Positions 12,972 through 26,561 of a stretch of DNA of 64,000 bases are shown here, piece after piece (the stretch's first letter is position 1; the number at the start of each line of letters is the position of its first letter). Source of the DNA: Clusia tigrina (taxonomy: Eukaryota > Arthropoda > Insecta > Diptera > Clusiidae); the NCBI GenBank assembly GCA_920105625.2, contig OV050032.1:114374542-114438541 (forward strand). Direction: 5' to 3'. The position numbers were made by a program, and so were the translations under genes. The notes under the pieces were generated by a model. That model saw only the letters and a list, made by a program, of their open reading frames with translations, was not told the DNA's origin and did no database searches.

Positions 12972-14316
12972 TTGCAACATTCAAATGCTTGTAACTTTTT
13001 ACTGGAGCGTCATAAAACCTTGAAATTTTGTAACAATGAAGTACTCGAGCCTCTTGTCAATTTAAGCTATCGCTCAAAGCTATGCTACCCTTGAGTCCCA
13101 AATCAAACACTGATAAAACTTCAAATGGCCCTAGCTTTTATACGGTACGTCCTACACCAATCAAAGTTGGCAACATTCAAATGCTTGTAACTTTTTACTG
13201 GAGCGTCATAAAACCTTGAAATTTTGTAACAATAAAGTACTCGAGCCTCTTGTCAATTTAAGCTATCGCTCAAAACTATGCTACCCTAGAATCCCAAATC
13301 AAACACTGATAAAACTTCAAACGCCCCTTACTTCTTTACGGTACGTCCTACACCTATCAAAGTTTGCAACATTCAAATGCTTGTAACTTTTTACTGGAGC
13401 GGCATAAAACCTTGAAATTTTGTAACAATAAAGTACTCGAGCCTCTTGTCAATTTAAGTTATCGCTCAAAGCTATGCTACCCTTGAGTCCCAAATCAAAC
13501 ACTGATAAAGCTTCAAATGGCCCTAACTTTTATACGGTACGTCCTACACCAATCAAAGTTGGCAACATTCAAATGCTTGTAACTTTTTAGTGGAGCGTCA
13601 TAAAACCTTGAAATTTTGTAACAATAAAGTACTCGAGCCTCTTGTCAATTTAAGCTATCGATCAAAGCTATGCTACCCTTGAGTCCAAAATCAAACACTG
13701 ATAAAACTTCAAATGGCCCTAACTTCTATACGGTACGTCCTACACCTATCAAAGTTGGCAACATACAAATGCTTGTAACTTTTTACTGGAGCTTCATAAA
13801 ACCTTGAAATTTTGTAACAATAAAGTACTCGAGCCTCTTGTCAATTTAAGCTATCGCCCAAAACTATGCTACCCTTGAGTCCCAAATCAAACACTGATAA
13901 AACTTCAAATGGCCCTAACTTCTTTACGGTACGTCCTACACCTATCAAAGTTTGCAACAAACAAATGCTTGTACCTTTTTACTGGAGCGTCATAAAACCT
14001 TGAAATTTTGTAACAATGAAGTACTCGAGCCTCTTGTGAATTTAAGCTATCGCTCAAAGCTATGCTACCCTTGAGTCCCAAATCAAACACTGATAAAACT
14101 TCAAGTGGCCCTAACTTCTTTACGGTACGTCCTACACTTATCAAAGTTTGCAACATACAAATGCTTGTAACTTTTTACTGGAGCGTCATAAAACCTTGAA
14201 ATTTTGTAACAATAAAGTACTCGAGCCTCTTGTCAATTTAAGCTATCGCTCAAAACTATGCTACCCTAGAGTCCCAAATCAAACACTGATAAAACTTCAA
14301 ACGCCCCTTACTTCTT

Positions 14317-14516
14317 NNNNNNNNNNNNNNNNNNNNNNNNNNNNNNNNNNNNNNNNNNNNNNNNNNNNNNNNNNNNNNNNNNNNNNNNNNNNNNNNNNNN
14401 NNNNNNNNNNNNNNNNNNNNNNNNNNNNNNNNNNNNNNNNNNNNNNNNNNNNNNNNNNNNNNNNNNNNNNNNNNNNNNNNNNNNNNNNNNNNNNNNNNNN
14501 NNNNNNNNNNNNNNNN
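14317..14516. other. Assembly gap, 200 N
   Basis: Exactly 200 undetermined bases. The last known bases fall at monomer offset 169 (counting the TTG of TTGCAACAT as 1), and the first known bases after the gap at offset 126. A join in register therefore needs 152 bases, or 152 plus a multiple of 196. Two hundred does not fit, so the N run is a placeholder rather than a measured distance. The satellite variants change abruptly across it. Confidence 0.97.
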
Positions 14517-15190
14517 CCCAAATCAAACACCGATAAAACTTCAAATGGCCCTAACTTCTATACGGTACATCCTACACCTATCAAAGTTTGCAACATACAA
14601 ATGCTTGTATCTTTTTACTGGAGCGTCATAAAACCTTCAAATTTTGTAACAATGAAGTACTCGAGCCTCTTGTCAATTTAAGCTATCGCTCAAAGCTATG
14701 CTACCTAGAGTCCCAAATCAAACACTGATAAAACTTCAAACGCCCCTAACTTCTTTACGGTACGTCCTACACATATCAAAGTTTGCAACATACAAATGCT
14801 TGTAACTTTTTACTGGAGCGTCATAAAACCTTGAAATTTTGTAACAATAAAGATCTCGAGCCTCTTGTCAATTTAAGCTATCGCTCGAAGCTATGCTACC
14901 CTTGAGTCCCAAATCAAACACTGATAAAACTTCAAATGGCCCTAACTTCTATACGGTACGTCCTACACCTATCAAAGTTTGCAACATACAAATGCTTGTA
15001 GCTTTTTACTGGAGCGTCATAAAACCTTGAAGTTTTGTAACAATAAAGTACTCGAGCCTCTTGTCAATTTAAGTCATCGCTCAAAGCTATGCTACCCTAG
15101 AGTCCCAAATCAAACACTGATAAAACTTCAAACGCCCCTAACTTCTTTGCGGTACGTCCTAAACCTATCAAAGTTTGCAACATTCAAATG
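14517..15190. repeat. Right flank of the gap, repeated at 21765-22438 (+7248 bp)
   Basis: The sequence after the gap matches 21765-22438 closely. Both have ACACCGATAAAAC, ACGGTACATCC, CCTTCAAATTTTG, a one-base-short GCTACCTAGAG, AAAGATCTCGAGCC with CTCGAAGC, CTTGTAGCTTTTTAC and TTTGCGGTACGTCCTAAACC. The distance is 37 monomers minus 4 bases, which the single-base indels in between account for. The match is lost after about 15230/22480. The copy at 21765 shows what probably lies just left of 14517, inside the gap. Confidence 0.8.
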
Positions 15191-18100
15191 ATTGTAACTT
15201 TTTACTTGAGCGTCATAAAACCTTGAAATTTTGTAACAATGAAGTACTCGAGCCTCTTGTCAATTTAAGCCATCGCTCAAAGCTAGGCTACCCTAGAGTC
15301 CCAAATCAAACACTGATAAAACTTCAAACGCCCCTAACTTCTTTACGGTACGTCCTACACCTATCAAAGTTTGCAACATACAAATGCTTGTAACTTTTAA
15401 TGGAGCGTCATAAAACCTTGAAATTTTGTAACAATAAAGTACTCGAGCCTCTTGTCAATTTAAGCCATCGCTCAAAGCTATGCTACCCTTGAGTCCCAAA
15501 TCAAATACTGATAAAACTTCAAATGGCCCTAACTTCTTTACGGTACGTCCTACACCTATCAAAGTTTGCAACATACAAATGCTTGTAACTTTTTACTGGA
15601 GCGCCATAAACCTTGAAATTTTGTAACAATAAAGTACTCGAGCCTCTAGTCAATTTAAGCCTTCGCTCAAAGCTATGCTACCCTTGAGTCCCAAATCAAA
15701 CACTGATAAAACTTCAAATGGCCCTAACTTCTATACCATACGTCCTACACCTATCAAAGTTTGCAACATACAAATGCTTGCAACTTTTTACTGGAGCGTC
15801 ATAAAAACTTGAAGTTTTGTAACAATAAAGTACTCGAGCCTCTTGTCAATTTAAGCCATCGCTCAAAGCTATGCTACCCTAGAGTCCCAAATCAAACACT
15901 GATAAAACTTCAAACGCCCCTAACTTCTTTACGGTACGTCCTACACCTATCAAAGTTTGCAACATACAAATGCTTGTAACTTTTTACTGGAGCGTCATAA
16001 AACCTTGAAGTTTTGTAACAATAAAGTACTCGAGCTTCTTGTCTATTTAAGCCATCGCTCAAAGCTATGCTACCCTAGAGTCCCAAATCAAACACTGATT
16101 AAACTCCAAACGCCCCTAACTTCTTTACGGTACGTCCTACACCTATCAAAGTTTGCAACATTCAAATGCTTGTAAGTTTTTTCTGGAGCGTCATAAAACC
16201 TTGAAATTTTGTAACAATAAAGTACTCGAGCCTCTTGTCAATTTAAGCCATCGCTCAAAGCTATGCTACCCTTGAGTCCCAAATCAAACACTGATAAAAC
16301 TTCAAATGGCCCTAACTTCTATACGGTACGTCCTACACCTATCAAAGTTTGCAACATACAAATGCTTGTAACTTTTTCCTGGAGCGTCATAAAACCTTGA
16401 AATTTTGTAACAATGAAGTACCCGAGCCTTTTGTCAATTTAAGCTATCCCTCAAAGCTATGCTACCCTTGAGTACCAAATCAAACACTGATAAAATTTCA
16501 AAAGGCTCTAACTTCTATACGGCGCGTCCTACACCTATCAAAGTTTGCAACATTCAAATATTGTAACTTTTTACTTGAGCGTCATAAAACCTTGAAATTT
16601 TGTAACAATGAAGTACCCGAGCCTCTTGTCAATTTAAGCTATCGCTCAAAGCTATGCTACCCTTGAGTCCCAAATCAAACACTGATAAAACTTCAAATGG
16701 CCCTAACTTCTATACGGTATGTCCTACACCTATCAAAGTTTGCAACATACAAATGCTTGTATCTTTTTACTGGAGCGTCATAAAACCTTGAAATTTTGTA
16801 ACAATAAAGTACTCGAGCCTCTTGTCAATTTAAGCCATCGCTCAAAGCTATGCTACCCTTGAGTCCCAAATCAAACACTGATAAAACTTCAAACGCCCCT
16901 AACTTCTTTACGGTACGTCCTACACCTATCAAAGTTTGCAACATACAAATGCTTGTAACTTTTTACTGGAGCGTCATAAAACCTTGAAATTTTGTAACAA
17001 TAAAGTACTCGAGCCTCTGTCAATTTAAGCCATCGCTCAAAGCTATGCTACCCTTGAGTCCCAAATCAAACACTGATAAAACTTCAAATGGCCCTAACTT
17101 CTATACGGTACGTCCTACACCTATCAAAGTTTGCAACATACAAATGCTTGTAACTTTTTACTGGAGCGTCATAAAACCTTGAAGTTTTGTAACAATAAAG
17201 TACTCGAGCCTCTTGTCAATTTAAGCCATCGCTCAAAGCTAGGCTACCCTAGAGTCCCAAATCAAACACTGATAAAACTTCAAACGCCCCTAACTTCTTT
17301 ACGGTACGTCCTACACCTATCAAAGTTTGCAACATACAAATGCTTGTAACTTTTTAATGGAGCGTCATAAAACCTTGAAATTTTGTAACAATAAAGTACT
17401 CGAGCCTCTTGTCAATTTAAGCCATCGCTCAAAGCTATGCTACCCTTGAGTCCCAAATCAAATACTGATAAAACTTCAAATGGCCCTAACTTCTTTACGG
17501 TACGTCATACACCTATCAAAGTTTGCAACATACAAATGCTTGTAACTTTTTACTGGAGCGTCATAAAACCTTGAAGTTTTGTAACAATAAAGTACTCGAG
17601 CCTCTTGTCAATTTAAGCCATCGCTCAAAGCTATGCTACCCTAGAGTCCCAAATCAAACACTGATAGAACTTCAAAACGCCCCTAACTTCTTTACGGTAC
17701 GTCCTACACCTATCAAAGTTTGCAACATACAAATGCTTGCAACTTTTTACTGGAGCGTCATAAAACCTTGAAGTTTTGTAACAATAAAGTACTCGAGCCT
17801 CTTGTCAATTTAAGCCATCGCTCAAAGCTATGCTACCCTAGAGTCCCAAATCAAACACTGATAAAACTTCAAACGCCCCTAACTTCTTTACGGTACGTCC
17901 TACACCTATCAAAGTTTGCAACATACAAATGCTTGTAACTTTTTACTGGAGCGTCATAAAACCTTGAAGTTTTGTAACAATAAAGTACTCGAGCTTCTTG
18001 TCTATTTAAGCCATCGCTCAAAGCTATGCTACCCTAGAGTCCCAAATCAAACACTGATTAAACTCCAAACGCCCCTAACTTCTTTACGGTACGTCCTACA

Positions 18101-21100
18101 CCTATCAAAGTTTGCAACATTCAAATGATTGTAACTTTTTACTTGAGCGTCATAAAACCTTGAAATTTTGTAACAATGAAGTACCCGAGCCTCTTGTCAA
18201 TTTAAGCTATCGCTCAAAGCTATGCTACCCTTGAGTCCCAAATCAAACACTGATAAAACTTCAAATGGCCCTAACTTCTATACGGAACGTCCTACACCTA
18301 TCAAAGTTTGCAACATACAAATGCTTGTAACTTTTTACTGGAGCGTCATAAAACCTTGAAGTTTTGTAACAATAAAGTACTCGAGCCTCTTGTCAATTTA
18401 AGCCATCGCTCAAAGCTAGGCTACCCTAGAGTCCCAAATCAAACACTGATAAAACTTCAAACGCCCCTAACTTCTTTACGGTACGTCCTACACCTATCAA
18501 AGTTTGCAACATACAAATGCTTGTAACTTTTTAATGGAGCGTCATAAAACCTTGAAATTTTGTAACAATAAAGTACTCGAGCCTCTTGTCAATTTAAGCC
18601 ATCGCTCAAAGCTATGCTACCCTTGAGTCCCAAATCAAATACTGATAAAACTTCAAATGGCCCTAACTTCTTTACGGTACGTCATACACCTATCAAAGTT
18701 TGCAACATACAAATGCTTGTAACTTTTTACTGGAGCGTCATAAAACCTTGAAGTTTTGTAACAATAAAGTACTCGAGCCTCTTGTCAATTTAAGCCATCG
18801 CTCAAAGCTATGCTACCCTAGAGTCCCAAATCAAACACTGATAGAACTTCAAACGCCCCTAACTTCTTTACGGTACGTCCTACACCTATCAAAGTTTGCA
18901 ACATTCAAATGCTTGTAACTTTTTACTGGAGCGTCATAAAACCTTGAAATTTTGTAACAATAAAGTACTCGAGCCTCTTGTCAAATTAAGCCATCGCTCA
19001 AAGCTATGCTACCCTTGAGTCCCAAATCAAACTCTGATAAAATTTCAAATGGCCCTAACTTCTTTACGGTACGTCCTACACCTATCAAAGTTTGCAACAT
19101 ACAAATGCTTGTAACTTTTTATTGGAGCGTCATAAAACCTTGAAATTTTGTAACAATAAAGTACTCGAGCCTCTTGTCAATTTAAGCCATCGCTCAAAGC
19201 TATGCTACCCTTGAGTACCAAATCAAACACTGATAAAATTTCAAATGGCCCTAACTTCAATAAGGTACGTCCTACACCTATCAAAGTTTGCAACATTCAA
19301 ATGATTGTAACTTTTTACTGGAGCCTTATAAAACCTTGAAATTTTGTAACAATAAGATACTCGAGCCTCTTGTCAATTTAGGCCATCGCTCAAAGCTATG
19401 CTACCCTTGAATCCCAAATCAAACACTGATAAAACTTCAAATGGCTCTAACTTCTTTACGGTACGTCCTACACATATCAAAGTTTGCAACATACAAATGC
19501 TTGTAACTTTTTACTGGAGCGTCATAAAACCTTACTATTTTGTAACAATAAAGTACTCGAGCCTCTTGTCAATTTAAGCTATCGCTCAAAACTATGCTAC
19601 CCTAGAGTCCCAAATCAAACACTGATAAAACTTCAAACGCCCCTAACTTCTTTACGGTACGTCCTACACTTATCAAAGTTTGCAACATACAAATGCTTGT
19701 AACTTTTTAATGGAGCGTCATAAAACCTTGAAATTTTGTAACAATAAAGTACTCGAGCCTCTTGTCAATTTAAGCCATCGCTCAAAGCTATGCTACCCTT
19801 GAGTCCCAAATCAAATACTGATAAAACTTCAAATGGCCCTAACTTCTTTACGGTACGTCCTACACCTATCAAAGTTTGCAACATACAAATGCTTGTAACT
19901 TTTTACTGGAGCGTCATAAAACCTTGAAATTTTGTAACAATAAAGTACTCGAGCCTCTTGTCAATTTAAGCCTTCGTTCAAAGCTATGCTACCCTTGAGT
20001 CCCAAATCAAACACTGATAAAACTTCAAATGGCCCTAACTTCTATACCATACGTCCTACACCTATCAAAGTTTGCAACATACAAATGCTTGTAACTTTTT
20101 ACTGGAGCGTCATAAAACCTTGAAGTTTTGTAACAATAAAGTACTCGAGCCTCTTGTCAATTTAAGCCATCGCTCAAAGCTATGCTACCCTAGAGTCCCA
20201 AATCAAACACTGATAAAACTTCAAACGCCCCTAACTTCTTTACGGTACGTCCTACACCTATCAAAGTTTGCAACATACAAATGCTTGTAACTTTTTACTG
20301 GAGCGTCATAAAACCTTGAAGTTTTGTAACAATAAAGTACTCGAGCTTCTTGTCTATTTAAGCCATCGCTCAAAGCTATGCTACCCTAGAGTCCCAAATC
20401 AAACACTGATAAAACTCCAAACGCCCCTAACTTCTTTACGGTACGTCCTACACCTATCAAAGCTTGCAACATTCAAATGCTTGTAAGTTTTTACTGGAGC
20501 GTCATAAAACCTTGAAATTTTGTAACAATAAAGTACTCGAGCCTCTTGTCAATTTAAGCCATCGCTCAAAGCTATGCTACCCTTGAGTCCCAAATCAAAC
20601 ACTGATAAAACTTCAAATGGCCCTAACTTCTATACGGTACGTCCTACACCTATCAAAGTTTGCAACATACAAATGCTTGTAACTTTTTCCTGGAGCGTCA
20701 TAAAACCTTGAAATTTTGTAACAATGAAGTACCCGAGCCTTTTGTCAATTTAAGCTATCCCTTAAAGCTATGCTACCCTTGAGTACCAAATCAAACACTG
20801 ATAAAATTTCAAATGGCCCTAACTTCTATACGGTACATCCTACACCTATCAAAGTTTGCAACATTCAAATGATTGTAACTTTTTACTTGAGCGTCATAAA
20901 ACCTTGAAATTTTGTAACAATGAAGTACCCGAGCCTCTTGTCAATTTAAGCTATCGCTCAAAGCTATGCTACCCTTGAGTCCCAAATCAAACACTGATAA
21001 AACTTCAAATGGCCCTAACTTCTATACGGTATGTCCTACACCTATCAAAGTTTGCAACATACAAATGCTTGTATCTTTTTACTGGAGCGTCATAAAACCT

Positions 21101-21764
21101 TGAAATTTTGTAACAATAAAGTACTCGAGCCTCTTGTCAATTTAAGCCATCGCTCAAAGCTATGCTACCCTTGAGTCCCAAATCAAACACTGATAAAACT
21201 TCAAACGCCCCTAACTTCTTTACGGTACGTCCTACACCTATCAAAGTTTGCAACATACAAATGCTTGTAACTTTTTACTGGAGCGTCATAAAACCTTGAA
21301 ATTTTGTAACAATAAAGTACTCGAGCCTCTTGTCAATTTAAGCCATCGCTCAAAGCTATGCTACCCTTGAGTCCCAAATCAAACACTGATAAAACTTCAA
21401 ATGGCCCTAACTTCTATACGGTACGTCCTACACCTATCAAAGTTTGCAACATACAAATGCTTGTAACTTTTTACTGGAGCGTCATAAAACCTTGAAATTT
21501 TGTAACAATGAAGTACCCGAGCCTCTTGTCAATTTAAGCTATCGCTCAAAGCTATGCTACCCTTGAGTCCCAAATCAAACACTGATAAAACTTCAAACGC
21601 CCCTAACTTCTTTACGGTACGTCGTACACCTATCAAAGTTTGCAACATACAAATGCTTGTAACTTTTTACGGGAGCGTCCTAAAACCTTGAAATTTTGTA
21701 ACAATAAAGATCTCGAGCCTCTTGTCAATTTAAGCCATCGCTCAAAGCTATGCTACCCTTGAGT

Positions 21765-22438
21765 CCCAAATCAAACACCGATAAAACTTCAAATGGCCCT
21801 AACTTCTATACGGTACATCCTACACCTATCAAAGTTTGCAACATACAAATGCTTGTATCTTTTTACTGGAGCGTCATAAAACCTTCAAATTTTGTAACAA
21901 TGAAGTACTCGAGCCTCTTGTCAATTTAAGCTATCGCTCAAAGCTATGCTACCTAGAGTCCCAAATCAAACACTGATAAAACTTCAAACGCCCCTAACTT
22001 CTTTACGGTACGTCCTACACATATCAAAGTTTGCAACATACAAATGCTTGTAACTTTTTACTGGAGCGTCATAAAACCTTGAAATTTTGTAACAATAAAG
22101 ATCTCGAGCCTCTTGTCAATTTAAGCTATCGCTCGAAGCTATGCTACCCTTGAGTCCCAAATCAAACACTGATAAAACTTCAAATGGCCCTAACTTCTAT
22201 ACGGTACGTCCTACACCTATCAAAGTTTGCAACATAGAAATGCTTGTAGCTTTTTACTGGAGCGTCATAAAACCTTGAAGTTTTGTAACAATAAAGTACT
22301 CGAGCCTCTTGTCAATTTAAGCCATCGCTCAAAGCTATGCTACCCTAGAGTCCCAAATCAAACACTGATAAAACTTCAAACGCCCCTAACTTCTTTGCGG
22401 TACGTCCTAAACCTATCAAAGTTTGCAACATTCAAATG
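21765..22438. repeat. Internal copy of the gap's right flank
   Basis: Partner of 14517-15190 within continuous sequence. Here it is preceded by a monomer with TACGGGAGCGTCC and AAAGATCTCGAGCC. A distinguishing change is AACATAGAAATG near 22231 against AACATACAAATG near 14983. Confidence 0.8.
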
Positions 22439-23229
22439 ATTGTAACTTTTTACTTGAGCGTCATAAAACCTTGAAATTTTGTAACAATGAAGTACCCGAG
22501 CCTCTTGTCAATTTAAGCTATCGCTCAAAGCTATGCTACCCTTGAGTCCCAAATCAAACACTGATAAAACTTCAAATGGCCCTAACTTCTATACGGTATG
22601 TCCTACACCTATCAAAGTTTGCAACATACAAATGCTTGTATCTTTTTACTGGAGCGTCATAAAACCTTGAAATTTTGTAACAATAAAGTACTCGAGCCTC
22701 TTGTCAATTTAAGCCATCACTCAAAGCTATGCTACCCTTGAGTCCCAAATCAAACACTGATAAAACTTCAAACGCCCCTAACTTCTTTACGGTACGTCCT
22801 ACACCTATCAAAGTTTGCAACATACAAATGCTTGTAACTTTTTACTGGAGCGTCATAAAACCTTGAAATTTTGTAACAATAAAGTACTCGAGCCTCTTGT
22901 CAATTTAAGCCATCGCTCAAAGCTATGCTACCCTTGAGTCCCAAATCAAACACTGATAAAACTTCAAATGGCCCTAACTTCTATACGGTACGTCCTACAC
23001 CTATCAAAGTTTGCAACATACAAATGCTTGTAACTTTTTACTGGAGCGTCATAAAACCTTGAAGTTTTGTAACAATAAAGTACTCGAGCCTCTTGTCAAT
23101 TTAAGCCATCGCTCAAAGCTAGGCTACCCTAGAGTCCCAAATCAAACACTGATAAAACTTCAAACGCCCCTAACTTCTTTACGGTACGTCCTACACCTAT
23201 CAAAGTTTGCAACATACAAATGCTTGTAA

Positions 23230-26200
23230 CTTTTTAATGGAGCGTCATAAAACCTTGAAATTTTGTAACAATAAAGTACTCGAGCCTCTTGTCAATTTAA
23301 GCCATCGCTCAAAGCTATGCTACCCTTGAGTCCCAAATCAAATACTGATAAAACTTCAAATGGCCCTAACTTCTTTACGGTACGTCCTACACCTATCAAA
23401 GTTTGCAACATACAAATGCTTGTAACTTTTTACTGGAGCGTCATAAAACCTTGAAATTTTGTAACAATAAAGTACTCGAGCCTCTAGTCAATTTAAGCCT
23501 TCGCTCAAAGCTATGCTACCCTTGAGTCCCAAATCAAACACTGATAAAACTTCAAATGGCCCTAACTTCTATACCATACGTCCTACACCTATCAAAGTTT
23601 GCAACATACAAATGCTTGTAACTTTTTACTGGAGCGTCATAAAACCTTGAAGTTTTGTAACAATAAAGTACTCGAGCCTCTTGTCAATTTAAGCCATCGC
23701 TCAAAGCTATGCTACCCTAGAGTCCCAAATCAAACACTGATAAAACTTCAAACGCCCCTAACTTCTTTACGGTACGTCCTACACCTATCAAAGTTTGCAA
23801 CATACAAATGCTTGTAACTTTTTACTGGAGCGTCATAAAACCTTGAAGTTTTGTAACAATAAAGTACTCGAGCTTCTTGTCTATTTAAGCCATCGCTCAA
23901 AGCTATGCTACCCTAGAGTCCCAAATCAAACACTGATTAAACTCCAAACGCCCCTAACTTCTTTACGGTACGTCCTACACCTATCAAAGTTTGCAACATT
24001 CAAATGCTTGTAAGTTTTTTCTGGAGCGTCATAAAACCTTGAAATTTTGTAACAATAAAGTACTCGAGCCTCTTGTCAATTTAAGCCATCGCTCAAAGCT
24101 ATGCTACCCTTGAGTCCCAAATTAAACACTGATAAAACTTCAAATGGCCCTAACTTCTATACGGTACGTCCTACACCTATCAAAGTTTGCAACATACAAA
24201 TGCTTGTAACTTTTTCCTGGAGCGTCATAAAACCTTGAAATTTTGTAACAATGAAGTACCCGAGCCTTTTGTCAATTTAAGCTATCCCTCAAAGCTATGC
24301 TACCCTTGAGTACCAAATCAAACACTGATAAAATTTCAAATGGCCCTAACTTCTATACGGTACGTCCTACACCTATCAAAGTTTGCAACATTCAAATGAT
24401 TGTAACTTTTTACTTGAGCGTCATAAAACCTTGAAATTTTGTAACAATGAAGTACCCGAGCCTCTTGTCAATTTAAGCTATCGCTCAAAGCTATGCTACC
24501 CTTGAGTCCCAAATCAAACACTGATAAAACTTCAAATGGCCCTAACTTCTATACGGTATGTCCTACACCTATCAAAGTTTGCAACATACAAATGCTTGTA
24601 TCTTTTTACTGGAGCGTCATAAAACCTTGAAATTTTGTAACAATAAAGTACTCGAGCCTCTTGTCAATTTAAGCCATCGCTCAAAGCTATGCTACCCTTG
24701 AGTCCCAAATCAAACACTGATAAAACTTCAAACGCCCCTAACTTCTTTACGGTACGTCCTACACCTATCAAAGTTTGCAACATACAAATGCTTGTAACTT
24801 TTTACTGGAGCGTCATAAAACCTTGAAATTTTGTAACAATAAAGTACTCGAGCCTCTTGTCAATTTAAGCCATCGCTCAAAGCTATGCTACCCTTGAGTC
24901 CCAAATCAAACACTGATAAAACTTCAAATGGCCCTAACTTCTATACGGAACGTCCTACACCTATCAAAGTTTGCAACATACAAATGCTTGTAACTTTTTA
25001 CTGGAGCGTCATAAAACCTTGAAGTTTTGTAACAATAAAGTACTCGAGCCTCTTGTCAATTTAAGCCATCGCTCAAAGCTAGGCTACCCTAGAGTCCCAA
25101 ATCAAACACTGATAAAACTTCAAACGCCCCTAACTTCTTTACGGTACGTCCTACACCTATCAAAGTTTGCAACATACAAATGCTTGTAACTTTTTAATGG
25201 AGCGTCATAAAACCTTGAAATTTTGTAACAATAAAGTACTCGAGCCTCTTGTCAATTTAAGCCATCGCTCAAAGCTATGCTACCCTTGAGTCCCAAATCA
25301 AATACTGATAAAACTTCAAATGGCCCTAACTTCTTTACGGTACGTCATACACCTATCAAAGTTTGCAACATACAAATGCTTGTAACTTTTTACTGGAGCG
25401 TCATAAAACCTTGAAATTTTGTAACAATAAAGTACTCGAGCCTCTTGTCAATTTAAGCCTTCGCTCAAAGCTATGCTACCCTTGAGTCCCAAATCAAACA
25501 CTGATAAAACTTCAAATGGCCCTAACTTCTATACCATACGTCCTACACCTATCAAAGTTTGCAACATACAAATGCTTGTAACTTTTTACTGGAGCGTCAT
25601 AAAACCTTGAAGTTTTGTAACAATAAAGTACTCGAGCCTCTTGTCAATTTAAGCCATCGCTCAAAGCTATGCTACCCTAGAGTCCCAAATCAAACACTGA
25701 TAAAACTTCAAACGCCCCTAACTTCTTTACGGTACGTCCTACACCTATCAAAGTTTGCAACATTCAAATGCTTGTAACTTTTTACTGGAGCGTCATAAAA
25801 CCTTGAAATTTTGTAACAATAAAGTACTCGAGCCTCTTGTCAAATTAAGCCATCGCTCAAAGCTATGCTACCCTTGAGTCCCAAATCAAACTCTGATAAA
25901 ATTTCAAATGGCCCTAACTTCTTTACGGTACGTCCTACACCTATCAAAGTTTGCAACATACAAATGCTTGTAACTTTTTATTGGAGCGTCATAAAACCTT
26001 GAAATTTTGTAACAATAAAGTACTCGAGCCTCTTGTCAATTTAAGCCATCGCTCAAAGCTATGCTACCCTTGAGTACCAAATCAAACACTGATAAAATTT
26101 CAAATGGCCCTAACTTCTATAAGGTACGTCCTACACCTATCAAAGTTTGCAACATTCAAATGATTGTAACTTTTTACTGGAGCCTTATAAAACCTTGAAA

Positions 26201-26500
26201 TTTTGTAACAATAAGGTACTCGAGCCTCTTGTCAATTTAGGCCATCGCTCAAAGCTATGCTACCCTTGAGTCCCAAATCAAACACTGATAAAACTTCAAA
26301 TGGCTCTAACTTCTTTACGGTACGTCCTACACATATAAAAGTTTGCAACATACAAATGCTTGTAACTTTTTACTGGAGCGTCATAAAACCTTACTATTTT
26401 GTAACAATAAAGTACTCGAGCCTCTTGTCAATTTAAGCTATCGCTCAAAACTATGCTACCCTAGAGTCCCAAATCAAACACTGATAAAACTTCAAACGCC
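23230..26500. repeat. 17-mer block (3332-bp spacing), copy 1
   Basis: About 16.7 monomers that reappear at 26562-29832, a shift of exactly 17 x 196. Landmarks in order are TTTTTAATGGAGCG, TTCTATACCATACG, GAGCTTCTTGTCTATTTAAG, TTTTTCCTGGAGCG, GAGCCTTTTGTC with GCTATCCCTC, TACTTGAGCGTC, CGCTCAAAGCTAGGC, TCAAACTCTGATAAAATTTC, GGAGCCTTATAAAACC and CCTTACTATTTTG. Related monomers at 19484-20486 lie 35 monomers minus one base before the second copy. Confidence 0.8.
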
Positions 26501-26561
26501 CCTAACTTCTTTACGGTACGTCCTACACTTATCAAAGTTTGCAACATACAAATGCTTGTAA

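Larger units (their letters stand above)
1..14316. repeat. Satellite domain A
   Basis: About 73 monomers. Private or nearly private variants are AACAAACAAATGCTTGTACC, CCAATCAAAGTTGGCAAC, TTTTTAGTGGAGCG, CTATCGCCCAAAACTATG and AAAATACACGAGTCTC. The last occurs near 1842, 3802, 11864 and 12647, with a one-base variant near 9512. AAGCCATCGCTC, common in the rest of the window, was not seen here. Several recent block copies lie inside, listed separately. No gene or non-satellite sequence was found. Confidence 0.85.

Noticed and set aside
12776..12994. Recurrent open frames of about 62-95 residues in most domains
   Set aside because: They start at TTG (in TTGCAACAT) or GTG rather than ATG, and all end at the TAA of GCTTGTAAC in the next monomer. 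They exist because the unit is 3 x 65 + 1 bases long and has no stop in one frame. Changes between copies fall at all codon positions, and single-base indels are tolerated. No known domain was recognised.
13900..13925. Telomere-like CCCTAA in each monomer
   Set aside because: It is a single hexamer per 196 bases, part of GGCCCTAACTTC, never in tandem.
13905..14156. 83-residue frame on the - strand
   Set aside because: It is an antisense reading of satellite monomers with no homologue recognised and no promoter or codon signal. It is open only because of local variants.
14240..14310. Hammerhead ribozyme, as found in some satellites (GAGTC followed by CACTGATAA)
   Set aside because: CTGATAA differs from the conserved CTGANGA core at the essential G. 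No stem can be formed by CCAAATCAAACA, and no properly placed GAAA follows. The opposite strand gave no better candidate by eye.
14148..14681. 177-residue open frame, and - strand frames of 77-78 residues, across 14297-14681
   Set aside because: They are produced by reading through the 200 N of the gap and have no sequence support.
15650..15680. CENP-B box (TTCG variant in CCTTCGCTCAAAGC)
   Set aside because: The required CGGG half is absent, and the TTCG occurs only in a minority variant.
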